Part shown: in pieces, positions 43,063 to 50,856 of the stretch
Numbering within the stretch: position 1 is the stretch's first letter
Layout: the number at the start of each line of letters is the position of its first letter
Source: Armatimonadota bacterium
Lineage (GTDB): Bacteria; Armatimonadota; Fimbriimonadia; Fimbriimonadales; Fimbriimonadaceae
Assembly: GCA_027451905.1 (NCBI GenBank)
Contig: DAIDHV010000001.1
Span: 472,667 to 536,666 of the forward strand
Length of the DNA stretch: 64,000 bases
Direction of reading: 5' to 3'
Notes under the pieces: generated by a model
What the model saw: the letters and a program-made list of their open reading frames with translations, nothing else
Told to the model about the DNA's origin: nothing
The model's database searches: none
Made by a program: the position numbers and the translations under genes

Positions 43063-44256
43063 TTGAAGGATTTAACCTTAGAAAAACTTTTAGAAAGGGA
43101 TTGGAAGCTGTTTATATGGCTAACCTTTCTCTTTATGTTTGGATTTGCCGTTTACAATGGAGTTTTTCTTAACTTTTTTAGAGACGTCTTAACCGCCAAT
43201 GAGCTTGATCTTGGGCGGATTGAATCCTTTCGAGAAATCCCCGGATTGCTGGCTGCCATTTCGGCTGGAATTCTGGTTTCGATGGCAGAACATCGTATGG
43301 CAGCGTTTGGTCTATTTATTTGTGCGATTGGGATTACCGCCAATGGATTTCAGCACACGATGCTGCATCTGACCCTTTCCACGGTTTTTTGGTCGATAGG
43401 TTTTCACCTTTATCAAACCGTAGCAAGCGCCATCACAATGGCACTTGCCAAAGGAGAAGATGGCGGCAAACACCTCGGAAAAATGAAAATGGTGGGCTCG
43501 GCAGCAACTATTTTTGGCTTGCTGGTTGCCTATCTAGGCTCCCTGCTCTTGCCCAAGGGAATGTATTTGCCCTATTTTGTGATTGGAGGCGGTTCCATCG
43601 GAATCAGCGCCATCCTTTGTTTGATGCTCAGCAATCATGCCCATGGCGGAAGACGCCAGTCCATTGTGTTCAAAAAGAAGTACAAGTTGTACTACTTGCT
43701 TTCGTTTTTAGAAGGCTGCCGTCGCATGATCTTTTCCATTTTTGCCGCCTTCACCTTGGTTCTCGTTTATCATCAAGGGCTTGTTGCCATGCTCGCAGTT
43801 CAGCTTGTCAATGCGGTTTTGATTGTGGCAACCGCACCCGCAATCGGAAAGCTCATTGACCGGATTGGAGAGCGAACCCCGCTCACTTGGTACGCAGCAG
43901 GCCTGATTCTTGTGTTCATTGGCTATGCGGTGACTAGAAACTTGATCACCCTTTATGCCTTGTTCATTATCGACAACATGCTTTTTTCCTTTGGAATCGG
44001 TATCACAACCTACCTGCACCGCATTGCCGCCAAAGAGGACTTTACACCTTCATTAGCGATGGGAGTCACCATGAACCACATTGCGGCTGTGACGGTTCCC
44101 TACTTTGGAGCCCTCCTGTGGTTGAAAATGAGGGACTACCAAGCTCCTTTTTGGGTTGGAGTTGGCGTAGCCGCCGTCTCTTTGATTGTCACCAGATTCT
44201 TACCGGCGGCAAAAGCAATACGATCCGTTGCCGATCCCGCCCTCGGGACCAATTAG
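43063..44256 (+). CDS. MFS transporter
   Basis: 397 residues from TTG 43063, with about twelve membrane helices in two halves and a central cytoplasmic loop ([23 protein letters not shown]). [16 protein letters not shown] corresponds to the helix 2-3 motif A but is degenerate, and [15 protein letters not shown] is its counterpart in the second half. This looks like a diverged major facilitator; the substrate is unknown. Divergent from the queC-queE operon across 43 nt, so joint regulation with deazapurine genes is possible but unproven. Confidence 0.85.
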   Translation: MKDLTLEKLLERDWKLFIWLTFLFMFGFAVYNGVFLNFFRDVLTANELDLGRIESFREIPGLLAAISAGILVSMAEHRMAAFGLFICAIGITANGFQHTMLHLTLSTVFWSIGFHLYQTVASAITMALAKGEDGGKHLGKMKMVGSAATIFGLLVAYLGSLLLPKGMYLPYFVIGGGSIGISAILCLMLSNHAHGGRRQSIVFKKKYKLYYLLSFLEGCRRMIFSIFAAFTLVLVYHQGLVAMLAVQLVNAVLIVATAPAIGKLIDRIGERTPLTWYAAGLILVFIGYAVTRNLITLYALFIIDNMLFSFGIGITTYLHRIAAKEDFTPSLAMGVTMNHIAAVTVPYFGALLWLKMRDYQAPFWVGVGVAAVSLIVTRFLPAAKAIRSVADPALGTN

Positions 44257-44263
44257 CCTTGTT

Positions 44264-45124
44264 TTAGCCAGCCCTTGCCACATTTTCATGAGAAAACTTG
44301 GCAAGGGTTTTGCTATACAAACCATTAGTCACCCAACGATCCATCGCCTGAGCCCGATGGATTGGCATGGGATGGGTTAACGTTTTACCAATAACGGCAA
44401 AGACCACAGCCTGGCCCAACTTATCAAGCGGAGCCGCCCCTTGATACGTCCGAGCTTGCTCCAAGAAGGCTTCTCGACTTAGCTCATGCCTAAGTCGGCT
44501 GGGGCCTGCTGTCAAGGCAATCATGGCATCTAGACTGGTTTCTAAGTTCTGAGAGACCAGTAAACCGGCGCGGTCAGCCGAAAATTCAGCCTGACGAGAC
44601 CACTCAAATAGGGCTAGAGTCAATGCGTAGGTCGCGATGTCAGAGGCACCAAGCGTCCGCTGACCAAGGATATCTAGCAGTGGGTAGAGCAAAAATCCAA
44701 TAGAAAAGTAAAGCACATGGTTTGCCTTAATGTGGCCCAGTTCGTGGCCAATCAAGTGGTACATCTGCTCATCATTCATCGTTTCGATGATGGAGGAGCG
44801 CAGAGTGATATAGGGCCTTTCAACCCCGCCCGCAAAGGCATTGGGAAAAGGGTTGTTGGTGACGTATAGCTCGGGAATCGGCATATCCAGCACTTCGCAA
44901 GACTCCACCAGAATGTTGTAGAGAGTAGGGTACTGATTGGGCCCGCACCGAACCGACATCCCCATGTTATAGCAATAAAGCCATCGGTCAAGCCCTAGTT
45001 CAAAGAATTTTGCAACAACCTTGGGCAGCAAAGGGATGGCTTTGAGCTTTTTGAGTGCCCACCGATCCGCGTCGGACATGTAATCGTCGGACGTTAGCCC
45101 TTTGAGGATGAGCCTGTCACTCAT
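44264..45124 (-). CDS. M48-family zinc metallopeptidase
   Basis: 286 residues. HELGHIKANH gives the HExxH site (127-131) and EFSADRAG supplies the third zinc ligand at Glu180, the M48 (Ste24/HtpX) pattern. One hydrophobic stretch (VLYFSIGFLLYPLLDILG) follows the active site; there is no N-terminal helix pair as in HtpX and no TPR region as in BepA, so it resembles the stand-alone soluble or peripherally bound M48 proteins. Converges with the MFS gene, 8 nt apart. Confidence 0.92.
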   Translation of the reverse strand: MSDRLILKGLTSDDYMSDADRWALKKLKAIPLLPKVVAKFFELGLDRWLYCYNMGMSVRCGPNQYPTLYNILVESCEVLDMPIPELYVTNNPFPNAFAGGVERPYITLRSSIIETMNDEQMYHLIGHELGHIKANHVLYFSIGFLLYPLLDILGQRTLGASDIATYALTLALFEWSRQAEFSADRAGLLVSQNLETSLDAMIALTAGPSRLRHELSREAFLEQARTYQGAAPLDKLGQAVVFAVIGKTLTHPMPIHRAQAMDRWVTNGLYSKTLAKFSHENVARAG

Positions 45125-45192
45125 GATAATTCTCTATACGTTCAGTTTTGCAAGAGCTATTCCATGGGCAACAAGTTTCTTGGCAATCTCGT

Positions 45193-46059
45193 TTAGGCCG
45201 CTGACTCTTTGAACATTGCGTCGTGCTTGGCAAAAGCCTTGGCAAACTCTGCCTTCAGCTCCTCAAATTTCTGATCGTCAATTCCCTGTCTCACTAAGGC
45301 CTCACGGTCAAATTCATAGCATGGCCATTCTCCGGAATATCCAATCTGGAGCTCCATTGCCATCGCGTCGGCAATATGAACGCAATCGGCTAGGGATTGA
45401 TGGACCTTGGCATCCGAGGGGCGATGGTGAAATTGAATTGGTTCTGAAATTGCAGAAGGCAGATTCCAGCTTTCCGCCAGATACCCTCCAATTTCGGCGT
45501 GATCATGCCCAAAGAGCTGACGCTCTAATTGGTCAAATCCCACATTAGCGCGCTCTGCGATATCTTTCATCCCCACAACTTTGTTCTCAAGCCAAACCGA
45601 GAGGGCAACCTTGCCAATATTGTGGAGCAAACCGGCGGTAAAGGCAACTTCGGGAGATGCGGTTTTCATTTCGCCTGCAATCAGTTGGGCACCGATTCCG
45701 GTTGCAAAACTGTGCTGCCAAAGAGATTCTGGGCTCACTTCATAGCCTCGAAGAGGTCTTGCCAAAAACGGATACGTTGCCGCGATGACGGCAAGGCTGC
45801 GGACGCATCTCAACCCAAGCACAACCACCGCTTCCTGAGGATCTTTGACCTTTCGGCTGAGGCCATAATAAGCTGAATTGGCAAGCCTTAAAACTCGGGC
45901 CGTTAACGATTGGTCATAAGACAAGTGCCTCGCTACCGATTGGGCCGAACCGTTGCTCGATTCTGCTTCTTTCATGACTTGGATTGCGGCAGATGGCAAA
46001 GCGGGCAGGTCCGTTGTTTTTGAAATGAGTTCTTCGATAGACAGATTCAAGACAGACAT
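45193..46059 (-). CDS. HDOD-domain signalling protein
   Basis: 288 residues filled by one HDOD domain (about 12-210): LPALPSAAIQVMKEA, SYDQSLTARVLRLANSAYYG, AVVVLGLRCVRSLAV, LLHNIGKVAL and FGHDHAEIGGYLAESWNLP. The HD motif is HN (146-147) in LHNIGK; many HDOD proteins have lost catalytic residues and act as regulators or adaptors. No output domain is attached. TAGTAC lies 6 nt before the ATG. Confidence 0.92.
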   Translation of the reverse strand: MSVLNLSIEELISKTTDLPALPSAAIQVMKEAESSNGSAQSVARHLSYDQSLTARVLRLANSAYYGLSRKVKDPQEAVVVLGLRCVRSLAVIAATYPFLARPLRGYEVSPESLWQHSFATGIGAQLIAGEMKTASPEVAFTAGLLHNIGKVALSVWLENKVVGMKDIAERANVGFDQLERQLFGHDHAEIGGYLAESWNLPSAISEPIQFHHRPSDAKVHQSLADCVHIADAMAMELQIGYSGEWPCYEFDREALVRQGIDDQKFEELKAEFAKAFAKHDAMFKESAA

Positions 46060-46201
46060 GACTTTGTACTAATGGCAAAGCTAAATACTAATGAAAATTT
46101 TTTTAGTTGTTTAGCTTTAGTCTTATAAAGTTTCGGCATTTAAGTTACAAAAACACTATGTTATTGAGACTTTTTGCAAACATAGTGGACTCAAACTGTG
46201 T

Positions 46202-46312
46202 TAGAATAAGGACAGAGTCGTGTTTAAACGACCGCATTGCGCAATAAACGACGCAATAAAACCTCTCCGATGGGACGCACTCGGATGGCAAGCGCCAGTG
46301 CGTTCCTTTTTT
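46202..46312 (+). ncRNA. Candidate small RNA with intrinsic terminator
   Basis: A plus-strand -10-like TAGAAT (46202-46207) is followed by about 100 nt that ends in a strong intrinsic terminator. In between, GTCGT/ACGAC and ATTGCG/CGCAAT can form short stems, and TCCGA (46266-46270) can pair with TCGGA (46281-46285), an alternative hairpin that blocks the terminator stem. No coding frame on this strand explains a terminator here; flanking genes run leftward. The -35 region is weak, so promoter and exact 5' end are uncertain. Confidence 0.4.
46272..46312 (+). terminator. Strong orphan intrinsic terminator
   Basis: GGGACGCACT (46272-46281) pairs with AGTGCGTTCC (46297-46306; one G-U) in a 10-bp stem followed by six T (46307-46312). 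It faces the plus strand, opposite to both neighbouring genes. Confidence 0.8.
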
Positions 46313-46355
46313 CTGGGTGTTGAGAAGTCTGACGAACCGTATGCTGCTCTGGTGG

Positions 46356-46763
46356 TCAGATTCGAGATGGGTCCGGCAGATCGCAAGAGCTAGAAACTTG
46401 GGGTCGGTCTCGCACTCTATCCACCACGCACACAAAACCAAACGGCACGTTACCAGAGTTTCGGAACTGATGCTTTTGCCACGGTGCCACATAAACAAAG
46501 TCTGAAACCGCAATCGGCTGCCAAATTTGGTCTAGCCAGACCTCACCATGACCTGAAATCACAAAAACGCAGTGCTCATGTTCGTGCTCTTCCAAACTTG
46601 TGTAGCCTTCTGGCTCAATTTCAAAATAGCGCATCTCAAAATCAGTAGAAGCAAGTGGCTCAAAAGTAAATCGACTGACCCCCATCCAGGTTCCGGGCTG
46701 ATCTTTATATTGCTGAGCGGGAATCCCTTCCCATCCTTCTTTTGTGCGTTTATGAACCATCAA
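46356..46763 (-). CDS. Cupin-domain protein
   Basis: 135 residues, single cupin barrel. HEHEHCVFVISGHGEVW carries the metal-binding His cluster of motif 1 and VAPWQKHQFRNSG the motif 2 His. A small oxidoreductase, isomerase or sensor; the exact role cannot be told. Its start lies 14 nt inside the end of the dehydrogenase gene (46750-47712), so it is the last gene of a three-gene operon with two zinc dehydrogenases, which suggests it acts on the same sugar or alcohol pathway. Confidence 0.85.
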   Translation of the reverse strand: MMVHKRTKEGWEGIPAQQYKDQPGTWMGVSRFTFEPLASTDFEMRYFEIEPEGYTSLEEHEHEHCVFVISGHGEVWLDQIWQPIAVSDFVYVAPWQKHQFRNSGNVPFGFVCVVDRVRDRPQVSSSCDLPDPSRI

Positions 46764-47712
46764 ATACCACCATCGGCTTGAGAATCTTGCCGGATTTCAT
46801 ATTTTGATAGGCTTCCGGAAGCTGCTCTATTGCTATAAAGTCGCTGACGAAGTCCTCTGCTCTTAAGACGTTTTGAGAGGCTATCTGAGTTGCTTGCTGG
46901 AAGTCATTGGGGCCTGCCGAGTAGCTGGTTACTACCGAAACATCTTCAAAATATGCCAGATTCACATTGAATGTTGGCACATCAGACGGAGAAAACGGGG
47001 CAAACAGCAACACAACTCCGCCGGTAGCGACAATGGATTGCCCAAAATCAAAAGCCGCCTGACTGCCAGGACACACATACACAACGTCAAACTTTTGAGC
47101 CGATCTAGGCTTCCTCGCATCGATTCCAACAGATACAGCATGGCGAATCCGATCTTCGTTGAGCTCAAAACCAACCGCGCTCTTCCCTAGAACCTTGGCA
47201 TGGATCAGGCCCATGACCCCCAGCCCAATGACGGCGGAAGAATTTGAAGGTCGACCTGCAAGCCTTATGGACTTGCAAACACAGGCAATTGGCTCGATAA
47301 GGGCCGCCAAATGAGGATCGATTCCATCAACTTTGGCACAGTCTCGTAGCAAGACTTCAGACACGGCTGCGTATTCTGCCATTCCGCCCGGCAATAATTT
47401 GGACTTCCGCCAAGTTTCGCATTGCACAAAATGCCCCCGTCGACACTTGTCACAATCAAAGCATGGAGCGTGGTGGTGAGGGGCAATCTTTGTTCCAACC
47501 GGAAACCCAGCATGGTTCGATTCAACAACCGTTCCGCTCACTTCATGGCCCAAAACATGGGGGATTTTTTGATCCATGTACCAATCCATCAATTCCCCCG
47601 AACACAATCCAGAGGCGGCCACCTTCATCAGCACGCCATTGGGCGGGCACTCGGGGACTGGTTCTTCGACGATGGCAACCTCACCATGACCTATGTATCG
47701 TGCAACTTTCAT
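46750..47712 (-). CDS. Zinc-dependent medium-chain alcohol/polyol dehydrogenase (second)
   Basis: 320 residues. Catalytic zinc ligands Cys37 and GHE at 55-57; structural zinc Cys84, Cys87, Cys90, Cys98; Rossmann motif GLGVMGLIHAKVLG. This is the sorbitol/threonine dehydrogenase-like group, a little shorter than the ~345 residue norm. The start ATG overlaps the stop of the preceding dehydrogenase by 4 nt. Substrate unknown. Confidence 0.9.
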   Translation of the reverse strand: MKVARYIGHGEVAIVEEPVPECPPNGVLMKVAASGLCSGELMDWYMDQKIPHVLGHEVSGTVVESNHAGFPVGTKIAPHHHAPCFDCDKCRRGHFVQCETWRKSKLLPGGMAEYAAVSEVLLRDCAKVDGIDPHLAALIEPIACVCKSIRLAGRPSNSSAVIGLGVMGLIHAKVLGKSAVGFELNEDRIRHAVSVGIDARKPRSAQKFDVVYVCPGSQAAFDFGQSIVATGGVVLLFAPFSPSDVPTFNVNLAYFEDVSVVTSYSAGPNDFQQATQIASQNVLRAEDFVSDFIAIEQLPEAYQNMKSGKILKPMVVFDGS

Positions 47713-48698
47713 GGGATGAGGGCGTATTTGATTCCGTTACGGTTTTGTAGCTTTTGCAAGACTTCCGGAAGGTATTGCAACCCCACTTTTGCCGAAATGA
47801 GAGGCATAAACGAATCAGGATAACTCTGGAGCAGGTCCCAAGCCATCTTGACTGGCTGAGACCCAAAATGGAAAGGGCTTAGGATTTTTATTTGGGAGTA
47901 ATGAAGCAAACCGGCGTCAAATTGGGCTTGGGTTCCGGATGGCAAGCCACCAAACAGGACTACCGTACCGCCTTTTCTCACATAGTTTAAAGAAGACTGC
48001 CACACATCTAAGGTGCCGGTGCATTCAATAACGGCATCATATTGTCCAAGCACTAAATCATTGGTGTGGGCACTACGGATTCCCATTGATTCTGCAAGGC
48101 GCAGCCGTTCTTGGGTCCGACCATAGATGACCACATTATGGTGTCCAAACTTTTGAAGGGCCACTGCAAACAGAAGCCCGATGGCCCCTGGACCGATAAT
48201 GGCAATTTCGTCTTCACGATCAGGCTTAAGCTGGCTATACCCTTCCATAACACATGCCAACGGCTCGATGAGACACCCAACTTCAGGAGGAAACCCTAAG
48301 GGCAACCGAAAAACGTTGACGTCGGCAATGCGCTTTGGCACAAGCAAATGGGTTGCAAACGATCCCATGACCTTGGTTTGCATGATAGTCTCACAAAGGT
48401 TTTCTTGCCCTCTTAGGCACCAGCGGCAATGAAAGCAGGGAGCAGTATGGACTCCACAAACTTCATCTCCCGCGCTGTACTTTGCACCTGTGCCAGCCTT
48501 CTCAACAACTCCGCACCATTCATGTCCAAATCCGCCAGGCATAGGAATTTGAGGATGCCCCCGCAAGTATGCCTTAAGGTCCGTTCCGCATGTGGTTGCC
48601 GCTAACACCCTGATCAGCAAGTCTCCCTCGTTAGGGGTCGGCTTAAGTACGGTCTCTAATGAAATCTGCCCAGGGCTATGCAAAATCCACTGCTGCAT
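47709..48698 (-). CDS. Zinc-dependent medium-chain alcohol/polyol dehydrogenase (first)
   Basis: 329 residues from ATG 48698, preferred because AGGAAG ends 5 nt before it; ATG 48722 and codons to 48791 are open alternatives that run into the divergent gene. Catalytic zinc Cys37 and GHE (58-60), structural zinc Cys88, Cys91, Cys94, Cys102, and the NAD motif GPGAIGLLFAVAL. Family: threonine/sorbitol dehydrogenase-like. Two different enzymes of the same family side by side suggest consecutive oxidation steps or two alcohols of one pathway. Confidence 0.9.
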   Translation of the reverse strand: MQQWILHSPGQISLETVLKPTPNEGDLLIRVLAATTCGTDLKAYLRGHPQIPMPGGFGHEWCGVVEKAGTGAKYSAGDEVCGVHTAPCFHCRWCLRGQENLCETIMQTKVMGSFATHLLVPKRIADVNVFRLPLGFPPEVGCLIEPLACVMEGYSQLKPDREDEIAIIGPGAIGLLFAVALQKFGHHNVVIYGRTQERLRLAESMGIRSAHTNDLVLGQYDAVIECTGTLDVWQSSLNYVRKGGTVVLFGGLPSGTQAQFDAGLLHYSQIKILSPFHFGSQPVKMAWDLLQSYPDSFMPLISAKVGLQYLPEVLQKLQNRNGIKYALIP

Positions 48699-48783
48699 TA
48701 AATCTTCCTGCGTTGAATTCATTGGAGTCGTGTTTCTGCCGTGATCTTGGCACCATATCTTTTGTGCGGGTACCTTCTTCCTG

Positions 48784-49224
48784 ATGCCCAAGGTTGAAGT
48801 ATCCGTTTGGATTAACGCGCCGAGAGATAAAGTTTACGCGATCTGCAAAGACTCCCCAACCTTTCCCGACTACATGAAAGATGTCAAATCGGTAGAAAGA
48901 ATCGAAGAAGACGGATCCCGCGTTGTTAGTGATTGGGTTGGCATTGTCCCTACTTTTGGGCTCAAAATAAGATGGCGTCAAGAAGACTTGTGGGATGATT
49001 CCACCTACACTTGCCGTTTTAAGCAACTCCAAGGCGATTACGACATGTTAGAGGGGCTTTGGACTTTTTCGGAAGAAAATGGGGGTTGCCGGTTAGCAAC
49101 AAGCCTTGATTACGAATACAATGTTCCAACTCTTGGCCCCCTTGTAAAGAAGGTGATTCATGGCATTGTTGTCAAAAACTTAGAGAGTATGAACGCCGCT
49201 TTCAAAGTTCGAGCCGAAGCATGA
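48784..49224 (+). CDS. SRPBCC/Coq10-like ligand-binding protein
   Basis: 146 residues of the START/SRPBCC fold (polyketide cyclase or Coq10-type): VEVSVWINAPRDKVYAICKDSPTFPDYMKDVKSVERI at the N terminus, the aromatic middle, and the amphipathic C-terminal helix (VKKVIHGIVVKNLESMNAAF). Binds a hydrophobic ligand such as a quinone or lipid. TACCTT lies 7 nt before the ATG and no Shine-Dalgarno is present. Diverges from the dehydrogenase operon. Confidence 0.88.
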   Translation: MPKVEVSVWINAPRDKVYAICKDSPTFPDYMKDVKSVERIEEDGSRVVSDWVGIVPTFGLKIRWRQEDLWDDSTYTCRFKQLQGDYDMLEGLWTFSEENGGCRLATSLDYEYNVPTLGPLVKKVIHGIVVKNLESMNAAFKVRAEA

Positions 49225-49229
49225 GATCT

Positions 49230-49826
49230 TTATTGATCCCTTGGTTTTAGGTTTTCATAGGCATCGCGGGTGTCAATATCCGATAAATCCCAATCCGGAT
49301 GGCAAGAAACCACCGAAAGTGAGGGTAACTTCAGGATTTGTTTTGCACCTATATCTCCCTTCAGTTCAAGCAGTTTCGGAATGATATTGCTATGGAATGC
49401 GCAGGGTGCGCCAAGCCCATCTGGATATTGGGTCGCGGCAGCCATTGATCCGCTTTCTTCCAGATTCACAAGAAGCTTATTAAGATGAGTTCCAGAGACA
49501 AAGGGCTGGTCGCCTAACAAAACCAAAACCTGCTCATAGCTTTTGAGGATTTTTATTCCAAGAACCAAAGAACTGGCAATTCCCGCTTCCCAGTTAGGAT
49601 TCTGAACCACCTCAACCGGCTGATTCTCTAGTAATTTCATGATTTCTGGCGCGTACTGGCCCGCCACAATCACCGTTCGATTAGCCCTAAATTCTAGCCC
49701 GGTCGATACAACATGTTCCAGGAGGGTTTTGCTCTTCCACTGGACCAACATCTTTGGCGAACCAAACCGCGCCGATCCCCCCGCGGCAAGGATCAGGACG
49801 GCAGTGTTAGTCTTTTCTGCTGACAT
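49230..49826 (-). CDS. mocA: MocA-like molybdenum cofactor nucleotidyltransferase
   Basis: 198 residues of the MobA/MocA nucleotidyltransferase fold: LILAAGGSARFGSPKML (11-27), VIVAGQYAPEI, VLLGDQPFV and YPDGLGAPCAFH. In xanthine-dehydrogenase-type operons this enzyme makes the cytosine form of molybdopterin (MCD), the cofactor form used by such oxidoreductases. It overlaps xdhC by 20 nt, so it is translated with it. Confidence 0.88.
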   Translation of the reverse strand: MSAEKTNTAVLILAAGGSARFGSPKMLVQWKSKTLLEHVVSTGLEFRANRTVIVAGQYAPEIMKLLENQPVEVVQNPNWEAGIASSLVLGIKILKSYEQVLVLLGDQPFVSGTHLNKLLVNLEESGSMAAATQYPDGLGAPCAFHSNIIPKLLELKGDIGAKQILKLPSLSVVSCHPDWDLSDIDTRDAYENLKPRDQ

Positions 49827-50814
49827 CGTGAATCGGAGAATCGCTCTCTCTTAAACTAAAAACCGACGCTCCACTCGTCAACGCAAGGATTTCCGAGATA
49901 ATGCTAACCGCGATTTCTGCAGGAGTTTCTGCACCAAGATTTAATCCAACTGGTGCATGAATCTTATTCTCTAAATTGTCGTTCCCAATCGATTCCAGTA
50001 GCTTCTTTGCGCGTGATTTTGGCCCTAAAATACCCAAATAAATCAAATCTTGATTGCAAATGGCGTCTAGCACTCTTCGGTCATTTTCAAAAGAGTGAGT
50101 CATAATGACGGCTGCACTGAGCCGTTCCTGATAAATCTCCTCTTGCCAAGAGGTTGTCACAATGCGATCTGCTTTCGGAAAGTTGGCTCTGTTTGCATAA
50201 GCTGGTCTCGCATCAACGATGGTCGTCGTCCATCCCAAAGCGTAGCCAATTTCCGCAAGGGGAATGGCATCCTTTCCAGCTCCATAAATGACCAAAGATA
50301 GCGGAGGACCCACCATTTCTTCATAAAGAACTTCACCTTGGTCCCGATTAAGAACCGTCTCTGCAAAGCCGACTTCCACCTGACCATGACCTTTTTGCAG
50401 ACAAACCAATCGGCTTGATTTGCCAGATTTCCAGACATCAATTAGCAAGGGCATGGAGCCTTCTAAAGCTTGCAGCCCTCCTTCTTGAGACGGCTTGACA
50501 TAGGGCTCCATCAAGACCTGAACAGTGCCTTGGCAGCCAAGCCCAAAACCAAACCAGATATCGTCTGGAGAGCTGGCATCAAAGGTCGCAATGACCGATC
50601 CATTTGCCGTGCGATCAAAGGCGGTCTTGATGAGGTCGGCCTCTAAACAGCCGCCGCTGATCGAGCCAGCAAGCCACCCTTCTTGGCATAATAAAACTCT
50701 TGCTCCTCGCCGCCTATAGACAGATCCAGTGGTACCGATGACAGTTGCAAGGACTAGATTTTGCCCCGCTGGAGCCTCAGTCCAGGCGCGGCATATAGCT
50801 TGCAAATCTTTCAT
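49807..50814 (-). CDS. xdhC: XdhC/CoxI-family molybdenum enzyme maturation factor
   Basis: 335 residues. N-terminal XdhC domain (LATVIGTTGSVYRRRGARVLL, GSISGGCLEADLI) and a C-terminal Rossmann domain (SLVIYGAGKDAIPLAEIGYALG, ILGPKSRAKKLLE). XdhC binds molybdenum cofactor and helps sulfurate and insert it into xanthine-dehydrogenase-type enzymes. It follows the large subunit by 42 nt. TAAAGT lies 7 nt before ATG 50814, so a second, leaderless start is possible within the operon. Confidence 0.92.
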   Translation of the reverse strand: MKDLQAICRAWTEAPAGQNLVLATVIGTTGSVYRRRGARVLLCQEGWLAGSISGGCLEADLIKTAFDRTANGSVIATFDASSPDDIWFGFGLGCQGTVQVLMEPYVKPSQEGGLQALEGSMPLLIDVWKSGKSSRLVCLQKGHGQVEVGFAETVLNRDQGEVLYEEMVGPPLSLVIYGAGKDAIPLAEIGYALGWTTTIVDARPAYANRANFPKADRIVTTSWQEEIYQERLSAAVIMTHSFENDRRVLDAICNQDLIYLGILGPKSRAKKLLESIGNDNLENKIHAPVGLNLGAETPAEIAVSIISEILALTSGASVFSLRESDSPIHDVSRKD

Positions 50815-50856
50815 CTGTTCAACTTTAATTTCTTGGCTTGTTTTTTGCGAAGGAGC

